The notes under the pieces are model-generated. The model had not been told where the DNA came from. It did no database searches and was given only the letters and a program-made list of their open reading frames with translations. This document shows, piece after piece, positions 8,303 through 17,226 of a DNA stretch of 64,000 bases (position 1 is its first letter; every line of letters begins with the position of its first letter). Origin of the DNA: Paraconexibacter antarcticus (GTDB lineage Bacteria; Actinomycetota; Thermoleophilia; Solirubrobacterales; Solirubrobacteraceae); the NCBI RefSeq assembly GCF_024220175.1, contig NZ_CP098502.1:3414514-3478513 (forward strand). The letters are read 5' to 3'. The position numbers were made by a program, and so were the translations under genes.

Positions 8303-9738
8303 CTATCCGGCGCCGAGCAGGCGGCGCGCCTCGTCCGGCCCGAGCTTGGCGACGGCGGCAAATCGGGCGGCGGCCGCGTCGGCCTCTCCCCCGTCCCGCG
8401 CCGGCGCGCTCTCCGGGGTGAACGCCCGCGTGGCGGCCTCAGACAGCCGCGACGCCTTGACCGAGTGCAGGTAGCGCTGCGTCGTCTTCAGATCGGCGTG
8501 GCCGAGGACGTCGCGGACGGTCACGGGATCGAGCACCCGGGTCAGAAGCGTGCCGGCGGTGTGACGGAGGTCGTGGAAGCGCAGCGGTGGCGCGCCGGCA
8601 GCGTCGCGAGCGGCGACGTACCGGCGGCGCAGGGCCGAGTCGTCGAGGCGCTCGCCGACGACGTTCGCGAACACGTAGTCGTCCGCGCGGGTGAAGTTCG
8701 GTCGCCGGGAGAGACGGTCGAGCGCGGCGAGCGTCTGGTCGGCGAGCGGCACGTAACGGACGCGCCGGCCTTGGTGCTGCTCTCGATACCGGCGGAGATC
8801 GCCCGTTCGACGACGAGCACGCGCTCCTCCCATTTCACGTCGCGCCAACGAAGCGCGACGAGCTCTCCGCGCCTGAGGCCGGTATAGGCGGCGACTCTGA
8901 CGAGCTCGCCGAGCTGCGCGTCCTCCTCCGCGCGCTGCAGCTCCCCGGCCTCGGTCGTGCCGCGCGTCCAGGTGCGCCAGGTGCCCGCGGCTGCGGCGCG
9001 GGCGATCGCCTCGACCTGCTCGACGGTGAAGACCTCAAGTCGCGCCGGGCCGTCCTCGCGGCGCCGGGCGGCGAAGCGCGCCGGGTTCTGGGTGACGCGC
9101 CACTGCTCGGCACGGTCGGGGCGCAGCGCATAGTTGTAGATCGCTCCGATGATCTGCCGGTGTTTGTTGACGCTCCGGGCGCCGACGCCTTCGCGGGCGT
9201 GGCCGGCCAGTATGCGCTCGACGTCCGGAGTTGTGACCTCGCCGGCGGCTTTGTCGCCGATCGCCTTCATGATCCGGCCCTTGCGGATACGGCCGTTGCA
9301 CGTCGGCGTCGTTCCGGGTTCGGCGAGTGCCGAGCGGTAGTCACGCATCGTCGCGGGCTTGACCCCCTCGACGAGCTCGAGGTGGTCGAGCCAGGCGTGG
9401 GCGAGCTCGCGGAACATCGGCGCGCGGCGCGCGGCCAGCGCGGCCTTGGCGGCGGCCGACCCGTCGCGGGCCAGCGCCCGCTCCTCCTCGATGTCGGTGA
9501 TGAACGGCGTGATGCGCCGGCGTGCCTGGAACTCGGTGATCGCGCCGTCGGTGGGTCGGCCGGTCCGGGGCTGCCACTGGCCGGCGTCGTCGCGGGTCAT
9601 CCATGCGGTCGCGCCGAGCCGGCGGCGGATGCGCGTGCCGTCCGCGCTGCGCCACTTCACGACCCATACGGGCTCCTGATCCTTGCGCCGTGTCTCGATG
9701 AGGAGGAACGCCGTCGTGATCGGATCCACGCGAGCCAT
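8303..9738 (-). pseudogene. Tyrosine recombinase (phage/ICE integrase), frameshifted
   Basis: The N-terminal part (from ATG 9738) has the arm-binding and SAM-like core-binding domains (LAHAWLDHLELVEGVKPATMRDYRSAL is replaced over length by typical integrase residues) and the first catalytic Arg in TGLRRGELVALRW. After SSTK near 8765 the frame breaks; the adjacent frame continues VRYVPLADQTL and carries FHDLRHTAG (H-x-x-R), LGHADLKTTQRYLH (His and Tyr nucleophile), ending at 8303. Thus R, H, R, H and Y are all present across a one-base shift. It is the site-specific recombinase of an integrated element whose attachment site appears to lie just to its right. ATG 9738 is preferred because upstream codons consist of the CGGACCA repeats. 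Confidence 0.85.
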
Positions 9739-9767
9739 CGCGCCGCACATTGTAACCCTTTCTACCG

Positions 9768-9816
9768 GCGGACCACGAGCGGACCAGCTCATCCCCAGCG
9801 GACCAAGAACGGACCA
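9768..9816. repeat. Four direct CGGACCA repeats beside the integrase start
   Basis: The heptamer CGGACCA occurs at 9769-9775, 9780-9786, 9799-9805 and 9810-9816, giving offsets of 11, 19 and 11 bp. The first three are preceded by G, the last by A. Phased short repeats between an integrase gene and its att core are typical of arm-type integrase binding sites; they could also be operator sites for an excisionase or repressor. Confidence 0.55.
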
Positions 9817-9907
9817 AAGTGTCGTGAAAACCGCTTGTTTAGTGCGCTTTAGCCGCTCCTAAAAGCCCGTATCTGAGCCTTCCAGCGCCGGAAAAGTCCG
9901 TTGCCAT

Positions 9908-9941
9908 GCAGAGGGTCGAGAGTTCGAGTCTCTTCAGCCGC
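9908..9941 (+). other. tRNA 3'-end-like sequence, probable attachment-site core
   Basis: GAGAG-TTCGAGT-CTCTT at 9918-9934 forms a T-arm with the conserved TTCGA loop, followed by a putative 3' acceptor strand ending CAGCCGC. No matching 5' acceptor, D arm or anticodon arm is found in the about 80 bp upstream, so this is a 3' fragment rather than a complete tRNA. Integrases commonly recombine into tRNA 3' ends, leaving exactly such a fragment on one side. Confidence 0.5.
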
Positions 9942-9949
9942 TTGGATCG

Positions 9950-9973
9950 AAACCCCCGCAACCGCGGGGGTTT
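9950..9973 (+). terminator. Strong rho-independent terminator
   Basis: A perfect 10-bp stem AAACCCCCGC/GCGGGGGTTT with loop AACC is followed by a pyrimidine-rich stretch. It lies 9 bp after the tRNA-like 3' end, as expected for a tRNA terminator that stayed with the chromosome. Confidence 0.8.
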
Positions 9974-10059
9974 CCTCGTTCCGGAGGGGGTTGCGCCGGC
10001 CCCGACGTGAGCGCCGTGAAGAAACAGCCAACCGGTCGTGACATCACCTTTTGGTTGTG

Positions 10060-10072
10060 TACGATCCCGGGC
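10060..10072 (+). promoter_or_regulatory. Promoter -10 of the arsenic operon, leaderless
   Basis: TACGAT at 10060-10065 is followed by exactly 7 nt and then GTG 10073. A -35-like GTGACA lies at 10038-10043, 16 bp upstream. No Shine-Dalgarno precedes the GTG. Confidence 0.6.
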
Positions 10073-10426
10073 GTGAGCGTCGGCGCCCCCGTGATGTCCC
10101 CCCGCGAGAGACAGCCCGGCGGCTGCTGCACCGCCGTCGTGGAGCCTGATCTCGACGCCGCGCAGGCGATCGACCTCGCGGTCGTGGTCAAGGCGCTCGC
10201 CGATCCCACCCGGCTGCGGATCGTCGACGCCATCCGCAAGGCCGATCCGGAAGCGATCTGCCAGTGCGAGCTGCTCCCCCTGTTCGACATGACGCAGGCC
10301 GCGGTGGCCAAGCACCTGAAGGTCCTCGTCGCGGCCGGCGTGCTCGGATCCGAGCGCCGCGGGACCTGGATGTACTACTTCCTGGGCCCGACGGCGCTGA
10401 AGGAGCTGGCCGCATGGCTGGGCTGA
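10073..10426 (+). CDS. arsR: ArsR-family arsenite-responsive repressor
   Basis: A 117-residue winged-helix repressor. The helix-turn-helix spans roughly residues 60-95 (LLPLFDMTQAAVAKHLKVLVAAG). Candidate metalloid ligands are a vicinal pair C18-C19 (GGCC) and C63/C65 (CQCEL); the CC pair plus a Cys in the DNA-binding domain matches the arrangement described for the Corynebacterium glutamicum-type ArsR. It would bind its own promoter and release DNA upon As(III) binding. GTG 10073 is chosen from the promoter geometry; ATG 10094 is an in-frame alternative. It leads an operon with GAPDH and ArsJ. Confidence 0.85.
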   Translation: MSVGAPVMSPRERQPGGCCTAVVEPDLDAAQAIDLAVVVKALADPTRLRIVDAIRKADPEAICQCELLPLFDMTQAAVAKHLKVLVAAGVLGSERRGTWMYYFLGPTALKELAAWLG

Positions 10427-10474
10427 CGGCCGCACCCGACCGACGCTGAGCCACCACCTCGAGCACCGAGCACC

Positions 10475-11482
10475 ATGACCCGTATCGCGATCAACGGCTT
10501 CGGCCGGATGGGCCGCCTGTCCGTGCGCGCCGGCTGGGACCGCCCCGACATCGACGTCGTCCACGTCAACGAGCCCAAGGGCGACGCGGCCACCGCAGCG
10601 CACCTGATGATGTTCGACTCCGTCCACGGGCGGTGGGCCCACTCGGCCGCCGGTGCCGGGCACACCCTCACGCTCGAGGACCGGGACCTCGCCTACACGT
10701 CGGCGTCGTCCCCCGCCGACGTCGACTGGGACGGCATCGATGTCGTACTCGAGTGCTCGGGCAGGTTCCGGACGATCGACGCGCTGCAGCCGTACCTCGA
10801 CGCCGGCGTGAAGAAGGTCATCGTCGCCGCCCCCGTCAAGGACGACCGCGCCCTGAACGTCGTCATGGGGGTCAACGACGACCGCTACGACCCGGGCGTC
10901 CACGACGTCGTGACCGCGGCCTCGTGCACCACCAACTGCCTGGCCCCGGTGGTGAAGGTCATCCACGAGGGTCTCGGCATCCGCCGTGGGTCCATCACGA
11001 CGCTGCACGACGTCACCAACACGCAGACCATCGTCGACGCCCCCCACAAGGACCTGCGCCGGGCGCGCGCCGCGTCGATGTCCCTGATCCCGACCACGAC
11101 CGGGTCGGCCACCGCGATCGGCCTCATCTTCCCCACCCTGCAGGGCAAGCTCGACGGACTCGCCGTCCGCGTGCCGCTGCTCAACGCCTCCCTCACCGAC
11201 GCGGTCTTCGAGGTCGCCCGCCCCACCACCGTGGAGGAGGTCAACGCCCTGCTGAAGGCGGGCGCGGACGGGCCGCTCAAGGGCATCCTCGGCTACGAGG
11301 AGCGCCCCCTCGTCTCCGTCGACTACGTGAACGACCCGCGGTCGGGCGTCGTCGACGCGCTCTCGACGATGGTCACCGACGAGACCCAGGTGAAGGTCCT
11401 CGCCTGGTACGACAACGAGTGGGGCTACGCGAATCGCCTGGTCGAGCTCGCCGGGCTCGTCGGCGCGGGGCTCGCCGCCTAG
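10475..11482 (+). CDS. Arsenic-operon glyceraldehyde-3-phosphate dehydrogenase
   Basis: A full-length 335-residue GAPDH: NAD-binding [10 protein letters not shown] at the N-terminus, catalytic Cys in ASCTTNC near residue 150, the HDVTNTQ and PTTTGSATA substrate segments, and [11 protein letters not shown] near the C-terminus. Its place between arsR and arsJ marks it as the detoxification paralogue that converts glyceraldehyde-3-phosphate and arsenate into unstable 1-arseno-3-phosphoglycerate, which ArsJ exports. Only 4 bp separate it from arsJ, indicating cotranscription. It is not necessarily the glycolytic enzyme. Confidence 0.92.
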   Translation: MTRIAINGFGRMGRLSVRAGWDRPDIDVVHVNEPKGDAATAAHLMMFDSVHGRWAHSAAGAGHTLTLEDRDLAYTSASSPADVDWDGIDVVLECSGRFRTIDALQPYLDAGVKKVIVAAPVKDDRALNVVMGVNDDRYDPGVHDVVTAASCTTNCLAPVVKVIHEGLGIRRGSITTLHDVTNTQTIVDAPHKDLRRARAASMSLIPTTTGSATAIGLIFPTLQGKLDGLAVRVPLLNASLTDAVFEVARPTTVEEVNALLKAGADGPLKGILGYEERPLVSVDYVNDPRSGVVDALSTMVTDETQVKVLAWYDNEWGYANRLVELAGLVGAGLAA

Positions 11483-11486
11483 CGTC

Positions 11487-12746
11487 ATGGGCACCACGGC
11501 GCCACGGCGGCCCGGAGACCTCCGCAACTACATCCTCGTCACCGGGGCCTACTGGGCGGACACCGTCGCCGACGGGGCCGGCCGCATGCTCGTCCTCTTC
11601 TACTTCTACGAGCTCGGCTACAGCCCGTTCAAGGTCGCGATGCTGTTCCTCTTCTACGAGGTCTTCGGCGTCGTCACGAACCTCGTCGGCGGCTGGCTGG
11701 CCGCGCGTCTCGGCCTCCGCGCCACGCTGGTCGCCGGCCTGTCGATCCAGCTCGTGGCCTTGACGATGCTCGGCGCCGTCCCCCGCTCCTGGCTCGTCGT
11801 CGCCTACGTGATGGTCGCCCAGGCCCTGGCGGGCATCGCCAAGGACCTGACGAAGATGAGCTCCAAGAGCGCGGTGAAGCTCGTGGTCGTCGACGGCGAC
11901 GCGGGGGCGCTCTACCGGTGGGTGGCGATCCTCACGGGATCGAAGAACGCGCTGAAGGGCGTCGGCTTCTTCCTCGGCTGCCTCCTGCTCACCCTCGTCG
12001 GGTTCCGTGCCGGGATGCTCGCCCTGTCGGGCCTCATCCTCGTCGCCCTGGTGTCGGTGCTCACGCTGATGCACGGCGAGCTGGGGAAGCCGAACGCCAA
12101 GGCCAGGTTCCGTCAGATGTTCTCCAACAACCGCTCGGTGAACGTCCTCGCCGCCGCGCGGATCTTCCTCTTCGCCTCCCGCGACGTCTGGTTCGTCGTC
12201 GGCCTGCCGGTCTTCCTGCGGACCGAGCACGGCTGGTCCTTCTGGCAGGTCGGGATCTTCATGGCCGTGTGGGTCATCGGCTACGGCGTCGTCCAGGCCA
12301 CCGCCCCGCGCTACGTCAAGGATCCCGACGGCCGCACGGCCACCGGGCTGGCGTTCGTGCTCGCGCTCCTCCCGGCCGCCATCGCGCTCGTCATGGCGAC
12401 CGGCGTGGACCCGGTGCTGGTCGTCGTCGCCGGCCTCATCGCCTTCGGCCTCGTCTTCGCGCTGAACAGCGCGGTCCACAGCTACCTCATCCTCGCCTAC
12501 GCCGACGGGGACAAGGTCGCGATGAACGTCGGCTTCTACTACATGGCCAACGCCGGCGGACGCCTCACGGGCACCGTGCTGTCCGGGGCGCTCTACCAGT
12601 GGCAGGGCCTCGAGGCCTGCCTCTGGGCGTCAGCCGCCTTCGTGCTCGCCGCCGGCCTCCTCGCGCGCAGGCTGCCCGGGAACCTCACCCCGGGCCGGCG
12701 ACGTGGCGGCGCAGCGACCCGGGCGAACGTGGCGACCTCCGCCTAG
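11487..12746 (+). CDS. arsJ: Organoarsenical efflux MFS transporter ArsJ
   Basis: A 419-residue major-facilitator protein with about 12 hydrophobic segments. The N-terminal NYILVTGAYWADTVADGAGRML and FLFYEVFGVVTNLVGG segments are characteristic of ArsJ. By family knowledge it exports 1-arseno-3-phosphoglycerate made by the adjacent GAPDH; the product then breaks down outside to arsenate. The gene starts 4 bp after the GAPDH stop. Confidence 0.9.
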   Translation: MGTTAPRRPGDLRNYILVTGAYWADTVADGAGRMLVLFYFYELGYSPFKVAMLFLFYEVFGVVTNLVGGWLAARLGLRATLVAGLSIQLVALTMLGAVPRSWLVVAYVMVAQALAGIAKDLTKMSSKSAVKLVVVDGDAGALYRWVAILTGSKNALKGVGFFLGCLLLTLVGFRAGMLALSGLILVALVSVLTLMHGELGKPNAKARFRQMFSNNRSVNVLAAARIFLFASRDVWFVVGLPVFLRTEHGWSFWQVGIFMAVWVIGYGVVQATAPRYVKDPDGRTATGLAFVLALLPAAIALVMATGVDPVLVVVAGLIAFGLVFALNSAVHSYLILAYADGDKVAMNVGFYYMANAGGRLTGTVLSGALYQWQGLEACLWASAAFVLAAGLLARRLPGNLTPGRRRGGAATRANVATSA

Positions 12747-12747
12747 G

Positions 12748-12772
12748 GGCTGTCCGAGGTATCAAGACAGCC
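12748..12772 (+). terminator. Hairpin after arsJ
   Basis: GGCTGTC at 12748-12754 pairs perfectly with GACAGCC at 12766-12772 across an 11-nt loop. No T tract follows, so termination is uncertain. Confidence 0.35.
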
Positions 12773-12902
12773 TCTCGGCCGCACGCCCGTCGACGCGATC
12801 CGCCGCGCGACGGCGGCCGCCGTCTGCGTAGTTCTCGGCAGTTCCGCTGCGGATCCGCCGCCGACTTCGGCCGCGAGGGCTTCCGCGCAGCCTTCCGGTG
12901 CC

Positions 12903-12915
12903 TAGTGTCCAGCCG
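12903..12915 (+). promoter_or_regulatory. Possible promoter of the ACR3 gene
   Basis: TAGTGT at 12903-12908 is followed by 7 nt and ATG 12916, the spacing seen at leaderless genes in this window. That ATG is in frame with the ACR3 body but meets TGA at 12949 after 11 codons, overlapping the ATG at 12948. The 11-codon ORF may be a leader or a result of an indel. Confidence 0.35.
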
Positions 12916-12947
12916 ATGCACCGGCGTGCGCGACACCTCCCTCACCG

Positions 12948-14129
12948 ATGACCGCCACACGCGCATCCGTCCGAGTCGGCCGTCGTCGGACGCCTGGCGA
13001 CCCTGGACCGGTTCCTGCCGCTGTGGATCGCCGTGGCCATGGCCGGCGGCCTCGCCCTCGGGTCGCTGGTTCCGGGTCTCAACGACGTCCTCGACGGGCT
13101 GAAGGTCGGGACGGTCAGCCTGCCGATCGCCCTCGGGCTCCTGGCGATGATGTACCCGGTCCTGACGAAGGTCCGTTACGAGGACCTGGGCAGGATGCGC
13201 GGCGACGGCCGGTTCTTCGCGGTGTCGCTGGTGCTGTCCTGGGTCGTCGGACCGGCCCTGATGTTCACGCTGGCCTGGCTGCTTCTCGCCGATCAGCCCG
13301 AATACCGCACGGGCGTGATCGTCGTGGGCCTCGCCCGCTGCATCGCGATGGTCCTCGTCTGGAACGACCTGGCCGGCGGCGACAACGAGCGCGCCGCCGT
13401 GCTGGTGATCTTCAACGCGATCTTCCAGGTCGTCGCCTACGCACTCCTGGGCTGGTTCTACCTCGACGCCCTCCCCGACCTGCTGGGTCTGGACAACCAG
13501 GGCTTCCACGCCGGGATCTGGGAGGTCGGGCGCACCACCCTCATCTTCCTCGGCATCCCGCTGACCGCCGGATACCTCACCCGCCGCTGGGGCCTGCGCG
13601 CCCACGGCCGCGAGTGGTTCGAAGCCACGGTCATCCCGAAGATCGCTCCCATCACCCTCTACGGCCTGCTGTTCACCATCGTGCTGTTGTTCGCCATCCA
13701 GGGCGACACCATCACCACCAAGCCACTGACCGTCGCGCGGATCGCGCTGCCGCTGCTCGGCTACTTCGCCGGGATGTGGATCCTCGGCTTCCTCGTCGGC
13801 CGCGCCATGCACCTCGGGTACCCGAAGACCGCGACGCTCGCCTTCACCGTGGCCTCCAACGACTTCGAGTTGGCGATCGCCGTCGCCGTCGGCGTCTGGG
13901 GCGCGAGCTCCGGACAGGCCCTCGCCGGCGTCGTCGGACCCTCATCGAAGTCCCCGTCCTCGTGACGCTCGTCTACGTCGCCCTGTGGCTTCGCCGCCGC
14001 TGGTGGCCCGACGACCCCGCCGGGACTGCGCACCCCCCGCCGCCCCGGCGCTCGCTCGGCGGGCCCGCGGGGCCGCGGGTGTCGCCGGGCGGACTCTCAG
14101 CGTCGTCTCATCGGCCCGAGGGATCATGA
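12948..14129 (+). pseudogene. acr3: ACR3-family arsenite efflux permease, two frameshifts as given
   Basis: The body in frame from about 12961 to 13940 is a clear ACR3 permease of about 10 membrane helices, with GVIVVGLARCIAMVLVWNDL containing the conserved Cys of the transport path and ASNDFELAIAVAVG. The start ATG 12948 (MTAT) is one frame off from HPSESAVVGRLATLDRFLP, and the C-terminal LIEVPVLVTLVYVALWLRRR is one frame off after VVGP near 13940. One extra base near 12962 and one missing base near 13938 restore a normal full-length protein. Function would be proton-driven As(III) export, completing the arsenic operon. The two single-base breaks in one conserved gene suggest sequencing error. 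Confidence 0.8.
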
Positions 14130-14130
14130 T

Positions 14131-14147
14131 GTTCACTCCGTGTTCAC
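14131..14147 (+). promoter_or_regulatory. PHO-box-like direct repeat upstream of PAP2 phosphatase
   Basis: GTTCAC occurs at 14131-14136 and again at 14142-14147, exactly 11 bp apart, 18 bp before the ATG. This matches the 11-bp direct-repeat unit of PhoP boxes known in Streptomyces. Confidence 0.6.
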
Positions 14148-14165
14148 AGCGGGGACCCCTTTCTC

Positions 14166-14720
14166 ATGGACTTCACGATCGCTCATGCCCTTGACCACTT
14201 CGCGCTCCGCCACGACGGCTTCGAAGACGTGCTTCGCGCGTATGTCGTCGCGTCGGAGTACCTCTTCATGGCTTTGGTCGCCGCGCTGCTCCTCGCCGCG
14301 GTCGTGCGCGGCGAATACCTGACCCGTGCGGTCGGCGTCCTGGCCGGCGTGAGTGCGGGCCTGGCCCTCCTGGTGGGGAAGGTCATCAGCACGGCCGTCG
14401 ATCGGCCGAGGCCCTTCGTGAGCCACAGCTCGATCCACGACTTCCTCGCCCACGCGGCGGATCCCGGGATGCCGAGCGACCACGCCACGGCCGCGTTCGC
14501 GATCGGCACGGCGATCCTGGTGGCCCATCGCCGGGCGGGCGCGGCCGTCCTGGTGGCGGCCACCGTGCTCGCGCTCGGGCGGGTGTTCCTCGGGGTCCAC
14601 TACCTCTCCGACGTCGCCGTCGGCGCTTTGCTGGGAACCGCATCGGCGCTGGCGGTGGCGGCAGTGGCGCGGCGGCTGCCCGACGTGCGAATCCCCCTGC
14701 TCGCGCGCCGAGCCGCCTAG
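14166..14720 (+). CDS. PAP2-family membrane phosphatase
   Basis: A 184-residue membrane protein with about five to six helices and the three PAP2 signatures: KVISTAVDRPRP, MPSDHATA and GRVFLGVHYLSD, holding the catalytic His residues. Relatives dephosphorylate undecaprenyl diphosphate or phosphatidyl phosphates at the membrane outer face, releasing phosphate. The PHO-like box immediately upstream and the convergent phoU-pst operon suggest it is part of the phosphate-starvation response. The substrate cannot be told from sequence. Confidence 0.85.
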   Translation: MDFTIAHALDHFALRHDGFEDVLRAYVVASEYLFMALVAALLLAAVVRGEYLTRAVGVLAGVSAGLALLVGKVISTAVDRPRPFVSHSSIHDFLAHAADPGMPSDHATAAFAIGTAILVAHRRAGAAVLVAATVLALGRVFLGVHYLSDVAVGALLGTASALAVAAVARRLPDVRIPLLARRAA

Positions 14721-14752
14721 ACGCCACGACCCCGCGCCCCCGGCGGCGGTCC

Positions 14753-15445
14753 TCAGGCCCGCGGCGGGGCCTGCGAGGAGTCGGAGAACTCCCGGAAGAG
14801 CCCGGTCACGATGAAGGCCGTCTGCTCGCCCACGTCGACCGCGTTGTCACCGATGCGCTCGTACGCCCGCGCGACCATCGTCATCGTCATCGTCCACTCG
14901 CGGATGTCGGCGTCGTCGCCGAGCTTCACGGCGAGCGCGAAGATCTCCCGGTTCAGCCGGTTGATCGCGCGGTCCTGGCGCCAGAGATCCTCGGCGAGAT
15001 GGATGTCCCGCTCCTCGAAGGCGCGCTTCGACAGCGCCACCTCGTCCCGCGCCGCCTGCCCCATGGTGAGGATCCGCTGCAGGATCTCGTCCTGCACCGG
15101 CGGCTCGTGCCCCGTGAGCGGGATGAGCTTCGCGATGTTCACGCACTGGTCGCCCATGCGCTCGATGTTCTTGATGACCTGCAGGAGCGCCGCGACGACC
15201 CGCAGGTCGCCGGCCACCGGGGCCTGCAGCGCGAGCAGCGACAGCACGCCCTGATGGACCTCCAGGTAGCGCCCGTCGATGCGGTCGTCGTCGGCGACGA
15301 TGAACTCGGCGAGCTCCACGTCGACCTGCTCGACCGCCTCGAGCGTCCGGTCGATCTGCCCGAGCACGAGGTCCATCCCGCCGAGCGCGGACTCCTCGAG
15401 CCCGCGGAGCTGCTCCTGGAAGTGCGGCCGTCCGGACGCCGGCAT
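14753..15445 (-). CDS. phoU: Phosphate-transport regulator PhoU
   Basis: A 230-residue all-helical protein with the two tandem PhoU repeats. Each repeat has the metal-binding E-x3-D type motif: ERMGDQCVNIAK in repeat one and ERIGDNAVDVGEQ in repeat two. PhoU links Pst activity to the phosphate-sensing kinase and holds the response off when phosphate is sufficient. It is the last gene of the minus-strand operon and starts 3 bp after the pstB stop. Confidence 0.95.
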   Translation of the reverse strand: MPASGRPHFQEQLRGLEESALGGMDLVLGQIDRTLEAVEQVDVELAEFIVADDDRIDGRYLEVHQGVLSLLALQAPVAGDLRVVAALLQVIKNIERMGDQCVNIAKLIPLTGHEPPVQDEILQRILTMGQAARDEVALSKRAFEERDIHLAEDLWRQDRAINRLNREIFALAVKLGDDADIREWTMTMTMVARAYERIGDNAVDVGEQTAFIVTGLFREFSDSSQAPPRA

Positions 15446-15448
15446 CCG

Positions 15449-16297
15449 CTAGCCGAACTTCCCGGTGACGTACTCCTCGGTCCGGGAGTCCTTGGGGTTG
15501 GAGAAGATGTCCTCGGTCTTCGCATGCTCGACCATGTCGCCGAGCAGGAAGAACGCCGTGGTGTCGGCGACGCGCGCCGCCTGCTGCATGTTGTGGGTGA
15601 CGATGACGATCGTGTACTCCTGCTTGAGGTCGTGGATCAGGTCCTCGACCTTGAGGGTCGCGATCGGGTCCAGCGCCGAGCAGGGCTCGTCCATGAGCAC
15701 GACCCGCGGCTCGACCGCGATCGTCCGGGCGATGCAGAGCCGCTGCTGCTGCCCGCCGGAGAGCCCGATGCCCGGCGACGACAGCCGGTCCTTGACCTCG
15801 TCCCACAGGCCCGCGCCGCGGAGCGACTTCTCGACGCGCTCCTTCATGTCGACGCCCTTGACGCCGTTGAGCTTCAGCCCGGCCGCGACGTTGTCGAAGA
15901 TCGACATCGTCGGGAAGGGGTTCGGCTTCTGGAAGACCATGCCGACCGCCCGCCGCACCGACACGACGTCGACGCCGGGACCGTAGATGTCGGTGTCGTC
16001 GAGGAGGATCTGCCCCTCGGCACGCGCGCCCGGGATCTCCTCGTGCATGCGGTTCAGGCACCGCAGGAGCGTCGACTTGCCGCAGCCCGACGGCCCGATC
16101 ATCGCCGTCACCTCGTTGGCCTTGTACTCGATGCTCACGCCCTTGATCGCGTGCGTGTCGCCGTAGTAGGCGTTCACGTCGCGCACGGACATCGAGTGGC
16201 CGGGCGGCGCGGACACGGCCGCGGCGCCGGACGCGGAAGCGCCCGCGGCAGCGGGGTCGGTGCGGGTCTCCGGGGGGTCGGCCTCGGTGGACGACAT
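15449..16297 (-). CDS. pstB: Phosphate ABC transporter ATP-binding protein PstB
   Basis: The ATG at 16297 is preceded by AGGAG 8 nt upstream and is preferred to ATG 16342. The protein has Walker [10 protein letters not shown], the PstB-specific QKPNPFP stretch, the ABC signature LSGGQQQRL and Walker B VVLMDEP, then H in VTHNMQQ. It powers phosphate uptake with PstA and PstC. The first about 35 residues are a Pro/Ala/Glu-rich extension not found in most PstB proteins. Confidence 0.95.
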   Translation of the reverse strand: MSSTEADPPETRTDPAAAGASASGAAAVSAPPGHSMSVRDVNAYYGDTHAIKGVSIEYKANEVTAMIGPSGCGKSTLLRCLNRMHEEIPGARAEGQILLDDTDIYGPGVDVVSVRRAVGMVFQKPNPFPTMSIFDNVAAGLKLNGVKGVDMKERVEKSLRGAGLWDEVKDRLSSPGIGLSGGQQQRLCIARTIAVEPRVVLMDEPCSALDPIATLKVEDLIHDLKQEYTIVIVTHNMQQAARVADTTAFFLLGDMVEHAKTEDIFSNPKDSRTEEYVTGKFG

Positions 16298-16338
16298 GGG
16301 GATCTCCTGCTTCGGCTCTCGGGTGATGGGGTCTGAGC

Positions 16339-17226
16339 TCATGAGACGCGGCTCCTGCGCGCGGCGACGCGCGCGATCAGCGTGATGACGAGGATAAGCA
16401 CCACGAGCGTCAGGGCGGCGGCCCACGCCCGGTTGACGATGTCGTTGTTCGGCTGGCTGATGTCGGCGTAGATCTGCGCGGGCAGCGAGTTCATCCGCTG
16501 CCCGAGGTTGTAGGTCGTCCCGTTCACCGTCGCGGCGGTGAAGAGCAGCGGCGCCGTCTCCCCCATCCCGCGGGCGACCGCGAGCAGCGACCCGGTGATG
16601 AGACCGGGCAGCGCCGTCGGAAGGACGATCTTGAGCGTGACCTTCCAGCGCGGGACGCCGAGGGCGAGCGCCGCCTCGCGGAGTGCCTCGGGCACGAGCC
16701 CGAGCACGACCTCCGCCGAGCGCGTCACGACGGGCAGCATGAGGAGTGCCAGGGCGAACGAGCCCTTGTAGCCGGTGAACGACGCGCCGCCGAACTTCGT
16801 CGTGACGAGCGTGATGTAGACGAAGAGGCCGAAGACGATCGACGGGACGCCGGTCATGACGTCGACGAGGTAGCGGACGATCTGCGCGAAGACCGTCTTC
16901 TTGCCGAACTCGACGAGGTAGAGGGCGACGCCGATCCCGAGCGGGATCGCGATGACCGAGGCGAGCCCGACGATCTCGAGCGTGCCGATGATCGCGGACT
17001 TCACGCCCCCCGGGTCGCCGAGGAAGTTGCCGGTCGGGTCGGTCGTGAAGAAGCCCGATCCGATCCCCTTCAGCCCGCGGGAGAAGAGGTAGTAGATGAC
17101 GAGGACGAGCGGGATGAGCGCGATGACCGTCCCGAGCCCGAGCAGCCCGCGCATGATGAGGTCGGTGGTGCGGCGGCGCCCGGAGACCGGCGCGAGCAGG
17201 GTGGCGGCGGAGCTCGGGGTGCTCAT
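16339..17226 (-). CDS. pstA: Phosphate ABC transporter permease PstA
   Basis: A 295-residue permease with six predicted helices and the coupling-helix EAA-type loop ([21 protein letters not shown]). It forms the membrane channel with PstC. ATG 17226 overlaps the pstC stop (ATGA), showing translational coupling. A gap of about 40 bp separates it from pstB. Confidence 0.95.
   Translation of the reverse strand: MSTPSSAATLLAPVSGRRRTTDLIMRGLLGLGTVIALIPLVLVIYYLFSRGLKGIGSGFFTTDPTGNFLGDPGGVKSAIIGTLEIVGLASVIAIPLGIGVALYLVEFGKKTVFAQIVRYLVDVMTGVPSIVFGLFVYITLVTTKFGGASFTGYKGSFALALLMLPVVTRSAEVVLGLVPEALREAALALGVPRWKVTLKIVLPTALPGLITGSLLAVARGMGETAPLLFTAATVNGTTYNLGQRMNSLPAQIYADISQPNNDIVNRAWAAALTLVVLILVITLIARVAARRSRVS

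Noticed and set aside
9830..9945. Complete tRNA gene
   Set aside because: Only a T-arm and 3' acceptor-like strand can be found; there is no matching 5' acceptor, D arm or anticodon arm in the preceding 80 bp.
14999..16336. Long open frame opposite the pst genes
   Set aside because: It is an antisense shadow of pstB/phoU with Arg/Val/Asp-rich composition and no domain.
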